From Cyclonatronum proteinivorum (GTDB lineage Bacteria; Bacteroidota; Rhodothermia; Balneolales; Cyclonatronaceae), in assembly GCF_003353065.1 (NCBI RefSeq), contig NZ_CP027806.1, positions 3,120,501 through 3,184,500 on the forward strand: a stretch of 64,000 bases of DNA, written 5' to 3'. The position numbers were made by a program, and so were the translations under genes. Below are positions 63,945 through 64,000 of the stretch, piece after piece; the stretch's first letter is position 1, and each line of letters begins with the position of its first letter. Under the pieces are notes generated by a model that worked only from the letters and a program-made list of their open reading frames with translations, was not told where the DNA came from and made no database searches.

Positions 63945-63950
63945 GAAGGG

Positions 63951-64000
63951 TTACTTTTTATATTTGGCTATAGCTTCCTGAACCGAAACAGACAATAATT
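63951..64000 (-). CDS. Partial antitoxin, 3' end only
   Basis: The last 16 codons read LLSVSVQEAIAKYKK and stop at 63951-63953, six bases before the toxin start. The window edge removes the rest. Position identifies it as the probable antitoxin of the ParE-like toxin; no motif can be judged. Confidence 0.5.
   Translation of the reverse strand, partial: LLSVSVQEAIAKYKK

Overview
The window looks like chromosomal DNA from a Bacteroidota/Balneolota-type (FCB group) bacterium. This is an inference from the gene families and from the dense dispersed intergenic repeats; no rRNA or other marker gene is present to fix the taxon. Almost every gene is on the minus strand, so the long polysaccharide region is transcribed from high to low coordinates.

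Layout. 1-1680: an array of hairpin repeats. 1.8-9 kb: housekeeping or envelope genes (a MutY-Nudix fusion, a TetR regulator, a DegT-type aminotransferase, a DUF218/YdcF protein, a Wzi-like outer-membrane protein). 9.6-16.8 kb: nucleotide-sugar genes (GDP-fucose synthase, RmlA, UDP-xylose synthase, UDP-glucose dehydrogenase) separated by repeats, plus a winged-helix regulator. 17.3-28.2 kb: first glycan block (deacetylase-like protein, two left-handed beta-helix acyltransferases, a ParB-like protein, an ACP/KAS III/SDR acyl set, a decayed IS200-like element, a PglC-like initiating transferase, GDP-mannose 3,5-epimerase-like protein, glycosyltransferases). 28.2-33.9 kb: a GT, a cyclase-family hydrolase and a fumarase-superfamily lyase, interrupted by two repeat-flanked accessory cassettes (a GxxExxY gene; an ATPase plus PD-(D/E)XK-like pair). 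34-47.8 kb: an unusual biosynthetic block (HAD phosphatase, cytidylyltransferase, two pyruvate-aldolase families, three ATP-grasp proteins, Ldh-type dehydrogenase, MmgE/PrpD, CitE-like lyase, DegT aminotransferase). 47.9-61 kb: further glycosyltransferases, an EpsG/Wzy-like polymerase, a second paralogous aldolase/cytidylyltransferase/HAD module, a second ParB-like protein and an ABC flippase-like exporter. 61-64 kb: HepT/MNT and ParE toxin-antitoxin genes around another array of 175-176 bp palindromic repeats.

Reading as a whole: this is a large capsule/O-antigen-type locus that seems to have grown by successive insertions. The signs are strong base-composition swings, paralogous gene pairs (deacetylase-like, ParB-like, HAD, HMGL aldolase, HpcH aldolase) and flanking repeat arrays. 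A PglC-like transferase, glycosyltransferases, an EpsG/Wzy-like polymerase and an ABC exporter form a plausible assembly line. The most interesting part is the duplicated module in which an HMGL-type aldolase fused to a sialyltransferase/DUF115-like domain sits with an HpcH/HpaI aldolase, a CMP-sugar-synthetase-like enzyme and a HAD phosphatase. No NeuB- or KdsA-like synthase is visible. This suggests a route to a CMP-activated keto-sugar acid made by aldol condensation, which I cannot match to a pathway I know.
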